This document shows, in pieces, positions 41,116-49,761 of a stretch of 64,000 nucleotides of DNA. The stretch comes from Saccharopolyspora sp. NFXS83 (GTDB lineage Bacteria; Actinomycetota; Actinomycetes; Mycobacteriales; Pseudonocardiaceae): contig NZ_JAPFGB010000018.1 in assembly GCF_026241095.1 (NCBI RefSeq), positions 62,001 through 126,000 on the forward strand, written 5' to 3'. Every line of letters begins with the position of its first letter. Within the stretch, counting starts at the first letter, position 1. The notes under the pieces are model-generated. The model searched no databases. It was not told the origin of the DNA and worked only from the letters and a program-made list of their open reading frames with translations. Position numbers and translations under genes: made by a program.

Positions 41116-42126
41116 TTGCTCCGCTACACGATTCGACGACTGGCGCAGCTGGTGCTCGTCGTCTTCGTCCTGTCCATGTTGTTGTTCGGCTGGTTGCGCA
41201 TGCTGCCCGGCGGGCCCGTCTCGGCGCTGCTCGGCGACCGGGCCACCCCGGAAGCCCGCGCCCAGCTGGAATCGCAGCTGGGCCTGGACCAGCCGATCTG
41301 GGTGCAGTACGGGAAGTTCCTGCTGCGCGCGCTCACCGGTGACTTCGGCACCTCCACCGGGGTGGAGCGGGGAGCGCCCGCGCTGGAGGTCTTCCTGGTC
41401 CGGTTCCCCGCCACCATCGAGCTCTCGCTGTTCGCGCTGCTGCTGGCCGTGGCCGTGGGCATTCCGCTCGGCTACCTCGCCGCGCGCCGCCGCGGCGGCT
41501 GGTGGGACAACATCAGCATCACCTGGTCGCTGGTCGGTGTCGCGGTGCCGGTGTTCTTCCTGGCGTTCCTGCTGAAGTTCGTGTTCGCCGTGCAGCTGGG
41601 CGTGCTGCCCGCGTCGGGCAGGCAGGACACCGGGATCCAAGCCACCCACGTCACCGGCTTCTACATCCTCGACGGGCTGCTGACCCGCGAGTGGGACGCG
41701 TCGTGGAACGCGTTCGTGCACCTGGTCCTGCCCGCGATCGCGCTGTCCACCATCCCGTTCGCGGTGATCTTCCGGATCACCAGGGCGGCGGTGCTCGACG
41801 TGCTCGACGAGGACTACGTGCGCACCGCCCGCGCGAAGGGCCTCAGCGCCATGGTGATCCGCGGCAGGCACGTGCTGCACAACGCGATGCTCCCGGTGGT
41901 CACCACCATCGGCCTGCAGACCGGTGCGCTGCTGGCGGGCGCGGTGCTGACCGAGCGGGTGTTCAACATCGCGGGCATCGGCCAAGCCGTCGCCGTCGGC
42001 TTCGAACGCAAGGACTTCCCGGTGCTGCAAGTGGTGATCCTCGCAGCGGCGATGGTGTACGTGCTGGTCAACCTGCTCGTCGACCTCTCGTACGCGCTGA
42101 TCGACCCCAGATTGCGGGCGAGGTGA
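41116..42126 (+). CDS. Peptide ABC permease, DppB type
   Basis: A 336-aa inner-membrane permease with six helices. The N-terminus MLRYTIRRLAQLVLVVFVLS is typical of DppB. The EAA loop that contacts the ATPase is YVRTARAKGLSAMVIRGRHV. It pairs with the DppC-type protein encoded three bases downstream. The start is a TTG at 41116 after GGGGGAC, which gives the normal family N-terminus. Confidence 0.93.
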   Translation: MLRYTIRRLAQLVLVVFVLSMLLFGWLRMLPGGPVSALLGDRATPEARAQLESQLGLDQPIWVQYGKFLLRALTGDFGTSTGVERGAPALEVFLVRFPATIELSLFALLLAVAVGIPLGYLAARRRGGWWDNISITWSLVGVAVPVFFLAFLLKFVFAVQLGVLPASGRQDTGIQATHVTGFYILDGLLTREWDASWNAFVHLVLPAIALSTIPFAVIFRITRAAVLDVLDEDYVRTARAKGLSAMVIRGRHVLHNAMLPVVTTIGLQTGALLAGAVLTERVFNIAGIGQAVAVGFERKDFPVLQVVILAAAMVYVLVNLLVDLSYALIDPRLRAR

Positions 42127-42128
42127 CC

Positions 42129-43061
42129 ATGACGACCCCCACCACGCGCAAGACGCGCATCGACGAGCTCGCCGAATCGGCACCCGACGTCGGGGTGAGC
42201 CTGGTCGCCTCCGCGTGGCGGCGGGTGCGGCGCAGCCCGGTGTTCCTCGTCGGGGCCACGATCATCGGCCTGTTCGTGCTGCTGGCCCTGCTGGCGCCGC
42301 TGCTGGCGCCGCACGACCCGGGACTGCACCTGCTGGAGAACCAGGTGTCGCGCGCGGACAACACGATTCCGCCCGCGCAGCCCGGACATCCGCTCGGCGG
42401 TGACCAGTACGGCCGGGACCTGTTCTCCCGGTTGCTGCTCGGTTCGCAGCAGACGTTGCTGGTGGCGCTGCTGGCCACGGTGATCGGGCTCGGCGGCGGG
42501 CTGGTGCTCGGTCTGCTGGCGGGCGCGTTCGGCGGCTGGGTGGACTCGCTGGTGATGCGCGTCGTGGACGTGCTGCTGTCGGTGCCGTCGCTGCTGCTGG
42601 CGGTGTCCATCGGGGCGTTGTTCGCGCAGCAGAGCCAGTTCACGGTGATCCTGGCCGTGGCGATCGTGCAGGTGCCGATCTTCGGCAGGTTGCTGCGCGG
42701 CACGATGCTCGCGCAGCGCGCCAGCGATCACGTGCTCGCCGCGCGGGCGCTGGGCGTGCGGGAGAGCGCCATCGTGTTCCGGCACATGCTGCCCAACGCG
42801 CTCGGACCGGTGGTCGTGCAGGCCACGCTGGTGCTGGCGGTGGCGATCATCGACGCCGCCGCGCTGTCGTTCCTGGGGCTCGGCGCGGCCGACGACTCGG
42901 TTCCCGAGTGGGGCCAGATGCTGGGCGGTGCGCAGGACGTCATCGACTCGCATCCGCAGCTGGCGTTCTGGCCCGCGGGCTGCATCATCCTCGTCGCCCT
43001 GGGGTTCACCCTGGTCGGCGAGTCGTTGCGGGACGCCCTGGACCCGAAGCGGCGACGCTGA
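42129..43061 (+). CDS. Peptide ABC permease, DppC type
   Basis: A 310-aa permease partner. It has the typical DppC signature GHPLGGDQYGRDLFSRLLLG after the first helix and the EAA loop HVLAARALGVRESAIVFRHM. The last part (LSFLGLGAADDSVPEWGQML) is highly conserved in the family. A 42-residue cytoplasmic head precedes the first helix. ATG 42129 starts two bases after the previous stop. Confidence 0.94.
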   Translation: MTTPTTRKTRIDELAESAPDVGVSLVASAWRRVRRSPVFLVGATIIGLFVLLALLAPLLAPHDPGLHLLENQVSRADNTIPPAQPGHPLGGDQYGRDLFSRLLLGSQQTLLVALLATVIGLGGGLVLGLLAGAFGGWVDSLVMRVVDVLLSVPSLLLAVSIGALFAQQSQFTVILAVAIVQVPIFGRLLRGTMLAQRASDHVLAARALGVRESAIVFRHMLPNALGPVVVQATLVLAVAIIDAAALSFLGLGAADDSVPEWGQMLGGAQDVIDSHPQLAFWPAGCIILVALGFTLVGESLRDALDPKRRR

Positions 43062-43095
43062 TCGCCGTCACCTTCCCCGTGTGAGGACCTCGGAT

Positions 43096-44094
43096 ATGGC
43101 ATTGCTGGAAGTCCGCGACCTGTCGGTGGTGTTCGCGCGCCGAGGTGAGCCGCCGATGACGGCGGTCGACGGCATCTCCTTCGACGTCGAACCGGGCCGC
43201 ACCGTCGGCCTGGTCGGGGAGTCCGGGTGCGGAAAGTCCGTCACCTCGCTGGCGATCATGGGCCTGCTGCCGCAGCGCGGCGCGGAGGTGACCGGCTCGG
43301 TGCGGTTCGACGGGACGGACCTGCTGGCGCTCGGCAAGAAGGAGCTCGACCAGCGGCGCGGGCGGGACCTGAGCATGGTGTTCCAGGACCCGCTGAGCTC
43401 GCTGAACCCGGTGGTGCCCATCGGTTTGCAGGTCTCCGAGGTGATCGAGCGCCACCGGGGCCTCAGCCGCAAGCAGGCGATGCCGGAGGCGTCGGACCTG
43501 CTGCGCCGCGTGGGCATCCCGGACCCGACCCGGCGGCTCAAGGAGTACCCGCACCAGCTCTCCGGCGGCATGCGGCAGCGCGCGCTGATCGCGATGGCGC
43601 TGGCGTGCCGGCCGCGGCTGCTCATCGCCGACGAGCCGACGACCGCGTTGGACGTGACGATCCAGGCGCAGATCCTGAACCTGCTGGCGAAGCTCGTCGC
43701 CGACACCGGCACGGCACTGATCATGATCACGCACGACCTGGGCGTGGTGGCCGGGTTGTGCGACGAGGTCAACGTGCTCTACGCGGGGCGCGTCGTGGAA
43801 CGCGCCACCCGCCACGAGCTGTTCTCCCGGCCGCGCCACCCCTACACCTCCGGGCTGCTGGCTTCGGTGCCCCGGCTGGATTCGCCGCGGGGCCAACGGC
43901 TTTCGCCGATCCGCGGCTCGGTGAGCGACAACATCCCGTGGGACACGGGCTGCGCGTTCTGCCCGCGCTGCCCGAACGCGCTGGAGATCTGCGAACAGGA
44001 ACCGCCGGACGTGAGCATCGACGTGGGGGCGCGGTTGCTGCGCTGCCACAACCCGGTCCGGGAGAACGCCGTGAGCACTGCGGAGCTGTCATGA
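43096..44094 (+). CDS. Peptide ABC ATPase, DppD type
   Basis: A 332-aa ATP-binding subunit. Walker A is [16 protein letters not shown], the signature [16 protein letters not shown], Walker [14 protein letters not shown] and the switch His ITHDLGVV. The C-terminal oligopeptide-transporter domain carries the Cys cluster [14 protein letters not shown], which in family members can hold an Fe-S cluster. It overlaps the next ATPase gene by four bases (ATGA, 44091-44094). Confidence 0.94.
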   Translation: MALLEVRDLSVVFARRGEPPMTAVDGISFDVEPGRTVGLVGESGCGKSVTSLAIMGLLPQRGAEVTGSVRFDGTDLLALGKKELDQRRGRDLSMVFQDPLSSLNPVVPIGLQVSEVIERHRGLSRKQAMPEASDLLRRVGIPDPTRRLKEYPHQLSGGMRQRALIAMALACRPRLLIADEPTTALDVTIQAQILNLLAKLVADTGTALIMITHDLGVVAGLCDEVNVLYAGRVVERATRHELFSRPRHPYTSGLLASVPRLDSPRGQRLSPIRGSVSDNIPWDTGCAFCPRCPNALEICEQEPPDVSIDVGARLLRCHNPVRENAVSTAELS

Positions 44095-45185
44095 CGAACG
44101 AACCCACTGGTAGCGACGCGGATCCCGAGGTGCTGGTCGAGGTCACCGACCTCGCCGTGCACTTCCCGATCAAGCGCGGCGTCGTGCTGGACCGCACCGT
44201 GGGCCACGTCTACGCCGTCGACGGGGTGTCGCTGAGCATCCGGCGCGGCGAGACCTACGGCCTGGTCGGGGAATCCGGCTGCGGGAAGTCCACTTTGGGC
44301 AGAGCGCTGCTGCGCCTGGAGCGGCCCACCGCGGGCAGCGTCGTGTTCGACGGAACCGACCTGTCGGGGATGAAGGGCGAACCGCTGCGCACGATGCGCC
44401 GCCGGATGCAGATGGTCTTCCAGGACCCGCTGTCCTCGCTGGATCCGCGGCAGTCCGTGGAGGCGCTGCTGGTGGAGGGGATGCGCGCGCACGGGCTCGA
44501 CCGCGGTCGCGAGGCCACCGCGACCAGGCTCCGCGAGCTGCTCACCGCCGTCGGCCTGCCCGTCTCCGCGCTGCGCAAGTACCCGCACGAGTTCTCCGGC
44601 GGCCAGCGCCAGCGCATCGGCATCGCGCGGGCGCTCGCGGTGGGGCCGGACCTGATCGTCGCCGACGAACCGGTCTCGGCGCTCGACGTGTCCGTGCAGG
44701 CGCAGGTCGTCAACCTGCTCGAAGACCTGCAGGGGGAGTTCGGGCTCACCTACCTGGTCATCGCGCACGACCTCGCCGTCGTGCGGCACATCGCCGACCG
44801 GGTCGGCGTGATGTACCTCGGCGGGCTCGTGGAGGAGGCCACTTCGGACGACCTGTACGCCGAGCCGCTGCACCCGTACACCCGCGCGCTGCTGTCCGCG
44901 GTGCCCGTGCCGGACCCGGAAGTCGAGGACCACCGCGAGCAGATCCTGCTCTCCGGCGACCTGCCCTCGCCCGCGGCGCCACCGGCGGGCTGCCGGTTCC
45001 ACACCCGCTGCCCGTGGAGCAGTCCGGACCGCTGCGGCACGGAACGCCCCGAGCTGCGCACCATCACCGGCGGCCACCGCGTCGCCTGCCACCACGCCGA
45101 AGCCATCCGGGACGGCCTGCTCCACCCCGCCACCGAGGAAACCCCCGACCTGAGCCCCCTCGGCACCGCACAACCGGCGACCTGA
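44091..45185 (+). CDS. Peptide ABC ATPase, DppF type
   Basis: A 364-aa second ATPase of the importer. Walker A is [15 protein letters not shown], the signature [16 protein letters not shown], Walker [17 protein letters not shown] and the switch VIAHDLAVV. The C-terminal Cys motif is [15 protein letters not shown]. The N-terminal [17 protein letters not shown] insert is typical of DppF. It is coupled to DppD by overlapping start and stop. It ends the operon; the converging EamA gene begins 27 bases further. Confidence 0.94.
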   Translation: MTNEPTGSDADPEVLVEVTDLAVHFPIKRGVVLDRTVGHVYAVDGVSLSIRRGETYGLVGESGCGKSTLGRALLRLERPTAGSVVFDGTDLSGMKGEPLRTMRRRMQMVFQDPLSSLDPRQSVEALLVEGMRAHGLDRGREATATRLRELLTAVGLPVSALRKYPHEFSGGQRQRIGIARALAVGPDLIVADEPVSALDVSVQAQVVNLLEDLQGEFGLTYLVIAHDLAVVRHIADRVGVMYLGGLVEEATSDDLYAEPLHPYTRALLSAVPVPDPEVEDHREQILLSGDLPSPAAPPAGCRFHTRCPWSSPDRCGTERPELRTITGGHRVACHHAEAIRDGLLHPATEETPDLSPLGTAQPAT

Positions 45186-45211
45186 CGCCGTTCATCCCGG
45201 AGCGGGTGCAG

Positions 45212-46141
45212 TCATGCGGGGCGTGCGGGTTCCGGGGCGGTGGTCCCCGTCGGCCGGAGGGGTGGTGGTGTCGATCGGGGCGGGAGGCTGCCCAGCAGGA
45301 CTCCGGTGATGACGACCGCGCCCGCGAGGAGCTCGATCGGATGTGGCCGCTCGCCCAGGACGAGCCACGCCGAGGTGACTCCCACGACCGGCACCAGCAG
45401 CGAGAACGGGGCGACCGTGCTCGCCGGGTGCCGCGCCATCAACGTCGTCCAGATGCCCGAGCCGAGCACCGTCGCCAGCACCGCGGTGAACGCCAGCCCG
45501 CCCAGCGCGGCCCAGCCCGTGGCGGAGGTGACCGAGCCGGCGAGCGCGCGCCACCCGAGGCCCGGTCCCTCGACCAGCGCGGAGAGCGCGAACATCGGCA
45601 GCGGCGGCACGATCGACATCCACAGCGTCAGGCGCAGCGGGTCCGACGCCTTCGCCTGGCGGTTGCACAGGTTGCCGAACGCCCAGCCGAGCGCTCCGCA
45701 CAGCGTGAGCACCACCGGTAGCAGCGCCGCCGCCTGCGCCCGGTGCCAGCCGATGACCGCCATGCCGAGCACGGCCACGACGATGCCGACGGCCTGCGCC
45801 GCGCGGATCCTCTCCCGCAGCAGGATCCCGCCCAGCAGCACCGTGAACGGAGCCGACGCCTGCAGCACCAGCGAGGCGAGCCCGGTCGGCATCCCGGATT
45901 CCAGCGCCAGGAACAGGAACGCGAACTGCAAGGTGCCGAAGCCGAACCCGTAGCCCAGCAGCCACCGCCATCGCACGTCGGGACGCGGTACGAGCAGCAG
46001 CGTCGGCACCGCGATCACCGCGAACCGCAGCCCGGCGAAGAACATCGGCGGGAACTGCCGGAGCGAGAAGTCGATGGCGATGAAGTTGATCCCCCACAGC
46101 ACGGCTACGAACACGGCGAGGAGGCGGTCTCTGGCGTTCAC
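45212..46141 (-). CDS. EamA/DMT-superfamily transporter
   Basis: A 309-aa, ten-helix transporter with two EamA repeats: VFVAVLWGINFIAIDFSLRQ and, in the second half, LAFTAVLATVLGSGIWTTLM. Members export amino acids or metabolites (RhtA/YdcZ-like). I prefer GTG 46141; a TTG at 46177 would add 12 residues but would run into the divergent promoter. It is transcribed away from a LysR gene, the usual arrangement for a regulator and its target exporter. Confidence 0.88.
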   Translation of the reverse strand: MNARDRLLAVFVAVLWGINFIAIDFSLRQFPPMFFAGLRFAVIAVPTLLLVPRPDVRWRWLLGYGFGFGTLQFAFLFLALESGMPTGLASLVLQASAPFTVLLGGILLRERIRAAQAVGIVVAVLGMAVIGWHRAQAAALLPVVLTLCGALGWAFGNLCNRQAKASDPLRLTLWMSIVPPLPMFALSALVEGPGLGWRALAGSVTSATGWAALGGLAFTAVLATVLGSGIWTTLMARHPASTVAPFSLLVPVVGVTSAWLVLGERPHPIELLAGAVVITGVLLGSLPPRSTPPPLRPTGTTAPEPARPA

Positions 46142-46213
46142 GCTTGCGAGCGTGCTCGGGCCTTCTGTGAAGGACAAGCAATATTGTCTGCATCATCCAT
46201 GTAGCTTTGCTGC
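46142..46213. promoter_or_regulatory. Divergent eamA/lysR control region
   Basis: The 72 bases between the two starts are AT-rich and contain the dyad CAATATTG (46179-46186) within ACAAGCAATATTGTCTGC, a plausible LysR site. TAGCTT (46202-46207) ends 6 bases before the regulator ATG, so the regulator transcript should be leaderless and the dyad would sit just upstream of its -10. Confidence 0.5.
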
Positions 46214-47110
46214 ATGGAAGTGCGGAGGTTGCGGTTGCTGCGCGAGCTGGCCGACCGGGGGACGGTGACCGCGGTCGCGAAGGCATTGGACTACACCCCG
46301 TCCGCCGTCTCCCAGCAGATCAGGGCGTTGCAGGCGGAGGCGGGCGTGCCGCTGACCGAACCCGCCGGGCGGGGGCTGCGGCTCACCGACGCGGGCTGGG
46401 CGTTGGTGACCAGGGCCGACGAGGTGCTCGCCGCGATGGACCGGATGGACGCGGAGCTCAACAGCTTCCGGTCCGCGCCGCGCGGCACGGTGCGGTTGGC
46501 GATGTTCCCGTCCGGTGCGCTGCTGGTGCTGCCCGGACTGCTGCGGCGGCTGGCGGCCGAGCCGCAGCTGCGCCTGGAGTTCCGCGACGTCGACATGACC
46601 TCGGCGGAGGTGCCGGCGCTGCTCGCGGACTTCGACGTGGTCGTGACCCACCGCGACGATCACGCGCCGCCGTTCGACGCGGCCCGCGCGGAGATCACCT
46701 CGCTCTACCGCGAACCGCTGGACGTGGCGCTGCCGCCGGGACACCGGTTGTCCGGGAACGCGCGGGTGGAGCTCACGGAGCTGGCGGGGGAGCCGTGGAT
46801 CGGCGTCAACGTCGGGTTCCCGGTGGACGACGTGCTGCGTTCGCTCGCGGTGCGCACCGGGACGCGGCCGGAAGTGGTGCAGCGGGTCAACGACTTCCGC
46901 ATCACCGAGGCGCTGGTGGCCGCCGGGCACGGCGTGGCCCTGCTGCCGCGCTACCTGGTGGACAACCCGAACCTGGTGATGCGCCCGCTCGCCGGGGTCC
47001 GCGCCGGTCGCAACATCGAGGCCCTCACCCGCCGAGGTGCCTCCGGGCGTCCCGCCGTGCACGCGGCCCTCGCCGCCCTCCGCGCCGAATCCACGGCCAT
47101 CACCACCTGA
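46214..47110 (+). CDS. LysR family transcriptional regulator
   Basis: A 298-aa regulator. The N-terminal winged helix-turn-helix (RLRLLRELADRGTVTAVAKA, YTPSAVSQQIRALQAEAG) is followed by a linker helix and a periplasmic-binding-like ligand domain (TVRLAMFPSGALLVLPGLLR, VTHRDDHAPPF). This is the IciA/ArgP-like subgroup often found beside amino-acid exporters. It probably controls the divergent eamA gene in response to an exported metabolite, and represses itself. Confidence 0.92.
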   Translation: MEVRRLRLLRELADRGTVTAVAKALDYTPSAVSQQIRALQAEAGVPLTEPAGRGLRLTDAGWALVTRADEVLAAMDRMDAELNSFRSAPRGTVRLAMFPSGALLVLPGLLRRLAAEPQLRLEFRDVDMTSAEVPALLADFDVVVTHRDDHAPPFDAARAEITSLYREPLDVALPPGHRLSGNARVELTELAGEPWIGVNVGFPVDDVLRSLAVRTGTRPEVVQRVNDFRITEALVAAGHGVALLPRYLVDNPNLVMRPLAGVRAGRNIEALTRRGASGRPAVHAALAALRAESTAITT

Positions 47111-47282
47111 ACGGCTGGGGACGACTCGCGGGAGATCGTTCGCCGCCTTCCCGGCCATGAGTCGCGGATTTCGTGGTGCGCGCGGTTCAGCGACTCGGAG
47201 GTAGCAGTGGAGGTCCTTCGTGGACTCGACATGTTCGCGAAAGCGCGGGCGCTGATCCGCCCCTCCGAGCGTTTTGCGGCGG

Positions 47283-48884
47283 TCAGGGCGCGCCGTGGTC
47301 CTGGGCCCAGCGGGCGATGGCGGCGACGTCGCCGGCGTGCGCGGGGAGGGTGTCCCCGACGATGCTCACGACGGGGATGTGGCCGGGCCGCGCCACGTCC
47401 GCGCGCCGTGGCACGAACCCCTTCTCGTGCACCCCGGTGCTGCCCGGCCCCGGAGTGCCCTCCGCGAGGTGGCCGGTGGTGCGCGCGTACCGCGTCAGCA
47501 CCTGCGGCGCCCGCAGGTCCCGGTCCACGCCGAACCACTGCTGGCTCAGCGGGAAGATGCCGGACAACGCGTCCCACCAGCCTTCCGCCGCCAGCAGCAG
47601 CTCCGGGTGCCGCTCCCGAAGCTCCTCGGCGAGCCGCCGGTAGCCGTCCACGAGCTCGTACCGCGGATCGTTGAACCAGTAGCCGACGGTGTCGAAGAAC
47701 GCCGCGTCCACGCCGAACTCCCGCACGATCGCGGACACGGAATCGACCAGGTGCGCCCGGAATCCCGGCTCGCCGGGGTTGAGGAAGACCTGATCGCCCT
47801 CGCCGGTGCGGTCCCCGTCCCAGTCGGGCCGGTTGAGCAGTTCCACGTAGCGCCCGGTGTCGTTCTGGAACACCGAGCTCCGCCAGTCCGCGTACTGCGC
47901 GACGTTGGCCCCGTGCCCGCCGAACATCGGCATCAGCCGCACCCCGAGCGCGCGGGCGGCGTCGGTGAGCTCGCGGAACCCCTGCGTCCCCCCGAGTTCC
48001 GCGCCGGGCCGGTAGCGCGGGTAGTCGTGGTAGTAGCGGCCTTCCCAGCCGGGCAGGTACGCCAGCACCCGGTGCGGCTCGATGTGCCCGGTGACGAAGC
48101 GCAGCGCTTCGGCCATGGCGGGGAAGGTGTTGAACACGTGCCCCGTCCAGTGCTGGCCGTGCAGCGTGACGACCAGCGCGACGTCCCGCAGCCAGTCCGG
48201 CACGTCGCGGCGCCGCTCCCACGGTTGCACCCGGTGCGCCCGTTCCACGAAGGACAGGTGTTCGTCGAGGTCGCCGTCGGGTGCGGACGCGTTGCGGCGC
48301 AGCAGGATCGGCGGCACCTGGTACTGGGAGGTCCGCGCGGAGGCGGCGGGCACGTGCACCAGCTCGACGATCCGGCCGGGCGCGTAGGCGGGCCGGTGCA
48401 CGTGCAGGATCTGCCGCCGCACCAGCGGATCCCGCACGCTGAGCGTGAGGTCGCCGCTCGCCGCCCAGGGGGTCGCCCAGTCCGGGCCGGGGTATTCGAG
48501 CTGGAAGCGCCGGCCGTCGATGCCGTGCTCCTGCCCGCGCGCGGTGTTCGCCGCCCACCACGTCCGCTCGGGAAGTCCGGTGAGCAGGAGCTTCACCGCC
48601 TTCACCGGTTCCGGGTGCCGGACGGAGATGGACCATTCGACGCGGTCGCCGCGCCGGTGCACGTCGACGTCGGCACCGCCTTCGGCGGTGCGCTGCTGGC
48701 CGAGCAGCGCGAGCCGGTCGCAGCGCAGGTGCCCGTCGTGGAACCGGGTGCTCGCGGGGTCGAGGCCGTGACCGTTGTCTGTGGTGAAGATCTGCACGGC
48801 CCACCGGACGTCACCGGTTTCGCCGGGCAGCGGGAAGTACGGGTCTCGGGGGTCGAAGCTCAGGTCCGCGTCGATCAGGGCCAT
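47283..48884 (-). CDS. TIM-barrel glycosidase-like protein
   Basis: A 533-aa protein with an N-terminal beta-rich domain (about residues 1-200) and a TIM barrel. Barrel strands include RVLAYLPGWEGRYYHDYPRY, GVRLMPMFGGHGANVAQYAD, DAAFFDTVGYWFNDP (strand-end Asp as candidate nucleophile) and LLLAAEGWWDALSG (Glu as candidate acid/base). This resembles alpha-galactosidase-like clans and DUF6259-type proteins, but I cannot name a family with certainty. There is no signal peptide. GGGAG precedes ATG 48884. It lies 16 bases after a small gene on the same strand. Confidence 0.7.
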   Translation of the reverse strand: MALIDADLSFDPRDPYFPLPGETGDVRWAVQIFTTDNGHGLDPASTRFHDGHLRCDRLALLGQQRTAEGGADVDVHRRGDRVEWSISVRHPEPVKAVKLLLTGLPERTWWAANTARGQEHGIDGRRFQLEYPGPDWATPWAASGDLTLSVRDPLVRRQILHVHRPAYAPGRIVELVHVPAASARTSQYQVPPILLRRNASAPDGDLDEHLSFVERAHRVQPWERRRDVPDWLRDVALVVTLHGQHWTGHVFNTFPAMAEALRFVTGHIEPHRVLAYLPGWEGRYYHDYPRYRPGAELGGTQGFRELTDAARALGVRLMPMFGGHGANVAQYADWRSSVFQNDTGRYVELLNRPDWDGDRTGEGDQVFLNPGEPGFRAHLVDSVSAIVREFGVDAAFFDTVGYWFNDPRYELVDGYRRLAEELRERHPELLLAAEGWWDALSGIFPLSQQWFGVDRDLRAPQVLTRYARTTGHLAEGTPGPGSTGVHEKGFVPRRADVARPGHIPVVSIVGDTLPAHAGDVAAIARWAQDHGAP

Positions 48885-48900
48885 GAGCGCTCCCGCGGGT

Positions 48901-49116
48901 TCAGGCGGACGGTTCGGTGAAAGTCGAAACCTTGTCCAGCAGCGCCGCGAAATCGTCCGCCTCGTTCGCGTCGAAGATCAGCGTGTCGCCGGGTGGGAGC
49001 ACGACGGCCACCCGGTCGCCCATGACCAGGACCGACACGGTGCGATTCTCGCCGCCCGAGTCGCGGCAGGGAATCCGCCATCGGAGGTCTTCGCTGTGGT
49101 CGTCGGTCGGCAGCAT
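48901..49116 (-). CDS. Small protein upstream of the glycosidase-like gene
   Basis: A 71-aa soluble protein (MLPTDDHSEDLRWRIPCRDS) with strands SVLVMGDRVAVVLPPG and an acidic helix DANEADDFAALLDKVSTF. ATG 49116 follows GAGGTGGA at 9 bases; an ATG at 49203 would add 29 Arg/Pro-rich residues. It is probably the first gene of a two-gene operon. Function unknown; some likeness to the 88-aa protein at 11854. Confidence 0.55.
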   Translation of the reverse strand: MLPTDDHSEDLRWRIPCRDSGGENRTVSVLVMGDRVAVVLPPGDTLIFDANEADDFAALLDKVSTFTEPSA

Positions 49117-49761
49117 GTCGTCCAGTCCACCTCGGGCTTGATCCGGGAGCCAGTGCGGCAAAGGACGACTGAACCGCGCGCGAGGGGAAGCGACAAGTGG
49201 CATCGACCGATCGGGTGGCCAATCGTGATCAACTTCGCGTGGTGGCGACCGGCCCGGGTGGCGGCGAGGAGCGTCGCGCTGGGAAAGCGGCCGGCCCCGA
49301 CAGGCCGGAGGCCCACCGGCCGCTCTCCCGAATTTCCCCAGGGGTGAGTCTGATCACAGCAACCTTTTGCCGCGGTGGCATTTTCTCCCTTCAAGATCGC
49401 CTGCGACTACCTCCTTTAGTTGAGTGGATGAGCCGGTCGCGGCGGTCCGCCCGGCGGTACCGGTAGTCCGGAAGGCGGATTTCGCGAATCGAATGTTGCG
49501 CTGTTCGGCCTCTCGTCGCGCTATGCGTGATCCGGCCATCCGCGTCCGCTCGAAAATGCGAATTCCGGCGCTCCTGCCAGCGAGGACGTGAATTCCTGCG
49601 GAGGGTGAACGAATGCGCACGCACCGCTGTCGGAGGCGGGATTGCGTCATTCGACGCGGACCGATGGGATCTCGGCGCACGGTGCGAAATGGTGGGGCGG
49701 CGCGGAACGCCGGGCGCCCGGCCGAGCGAGCGCCCTCCGCCAGGCGCCGAGTGATCGAGGA
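49117..49761. other. Long gene-free interval
   Basis: About 645 bases with lower GC (for example around 49480-49600) and no frame I can support. It separates the divergent small gene and the VanZ gene, and should contain both promoters. No repeat copy or clear terminator is seen. Confidence 0.4.

Noticed and set aside
47160-47282. Possible short gene between the LysR gene and the glycosidase-like gene
   Set aside because: A start at 47231 opens a frame only by running antisense through the glycosidase-like gene; no ribosome binding site or conserved feature.
49642-49761. N-terminal extension of the VanZ protein from 49642
   Set aside because: Arg/Pro-rich and without family similarity; the ribosome binding site lies immediately before 49762/49768.
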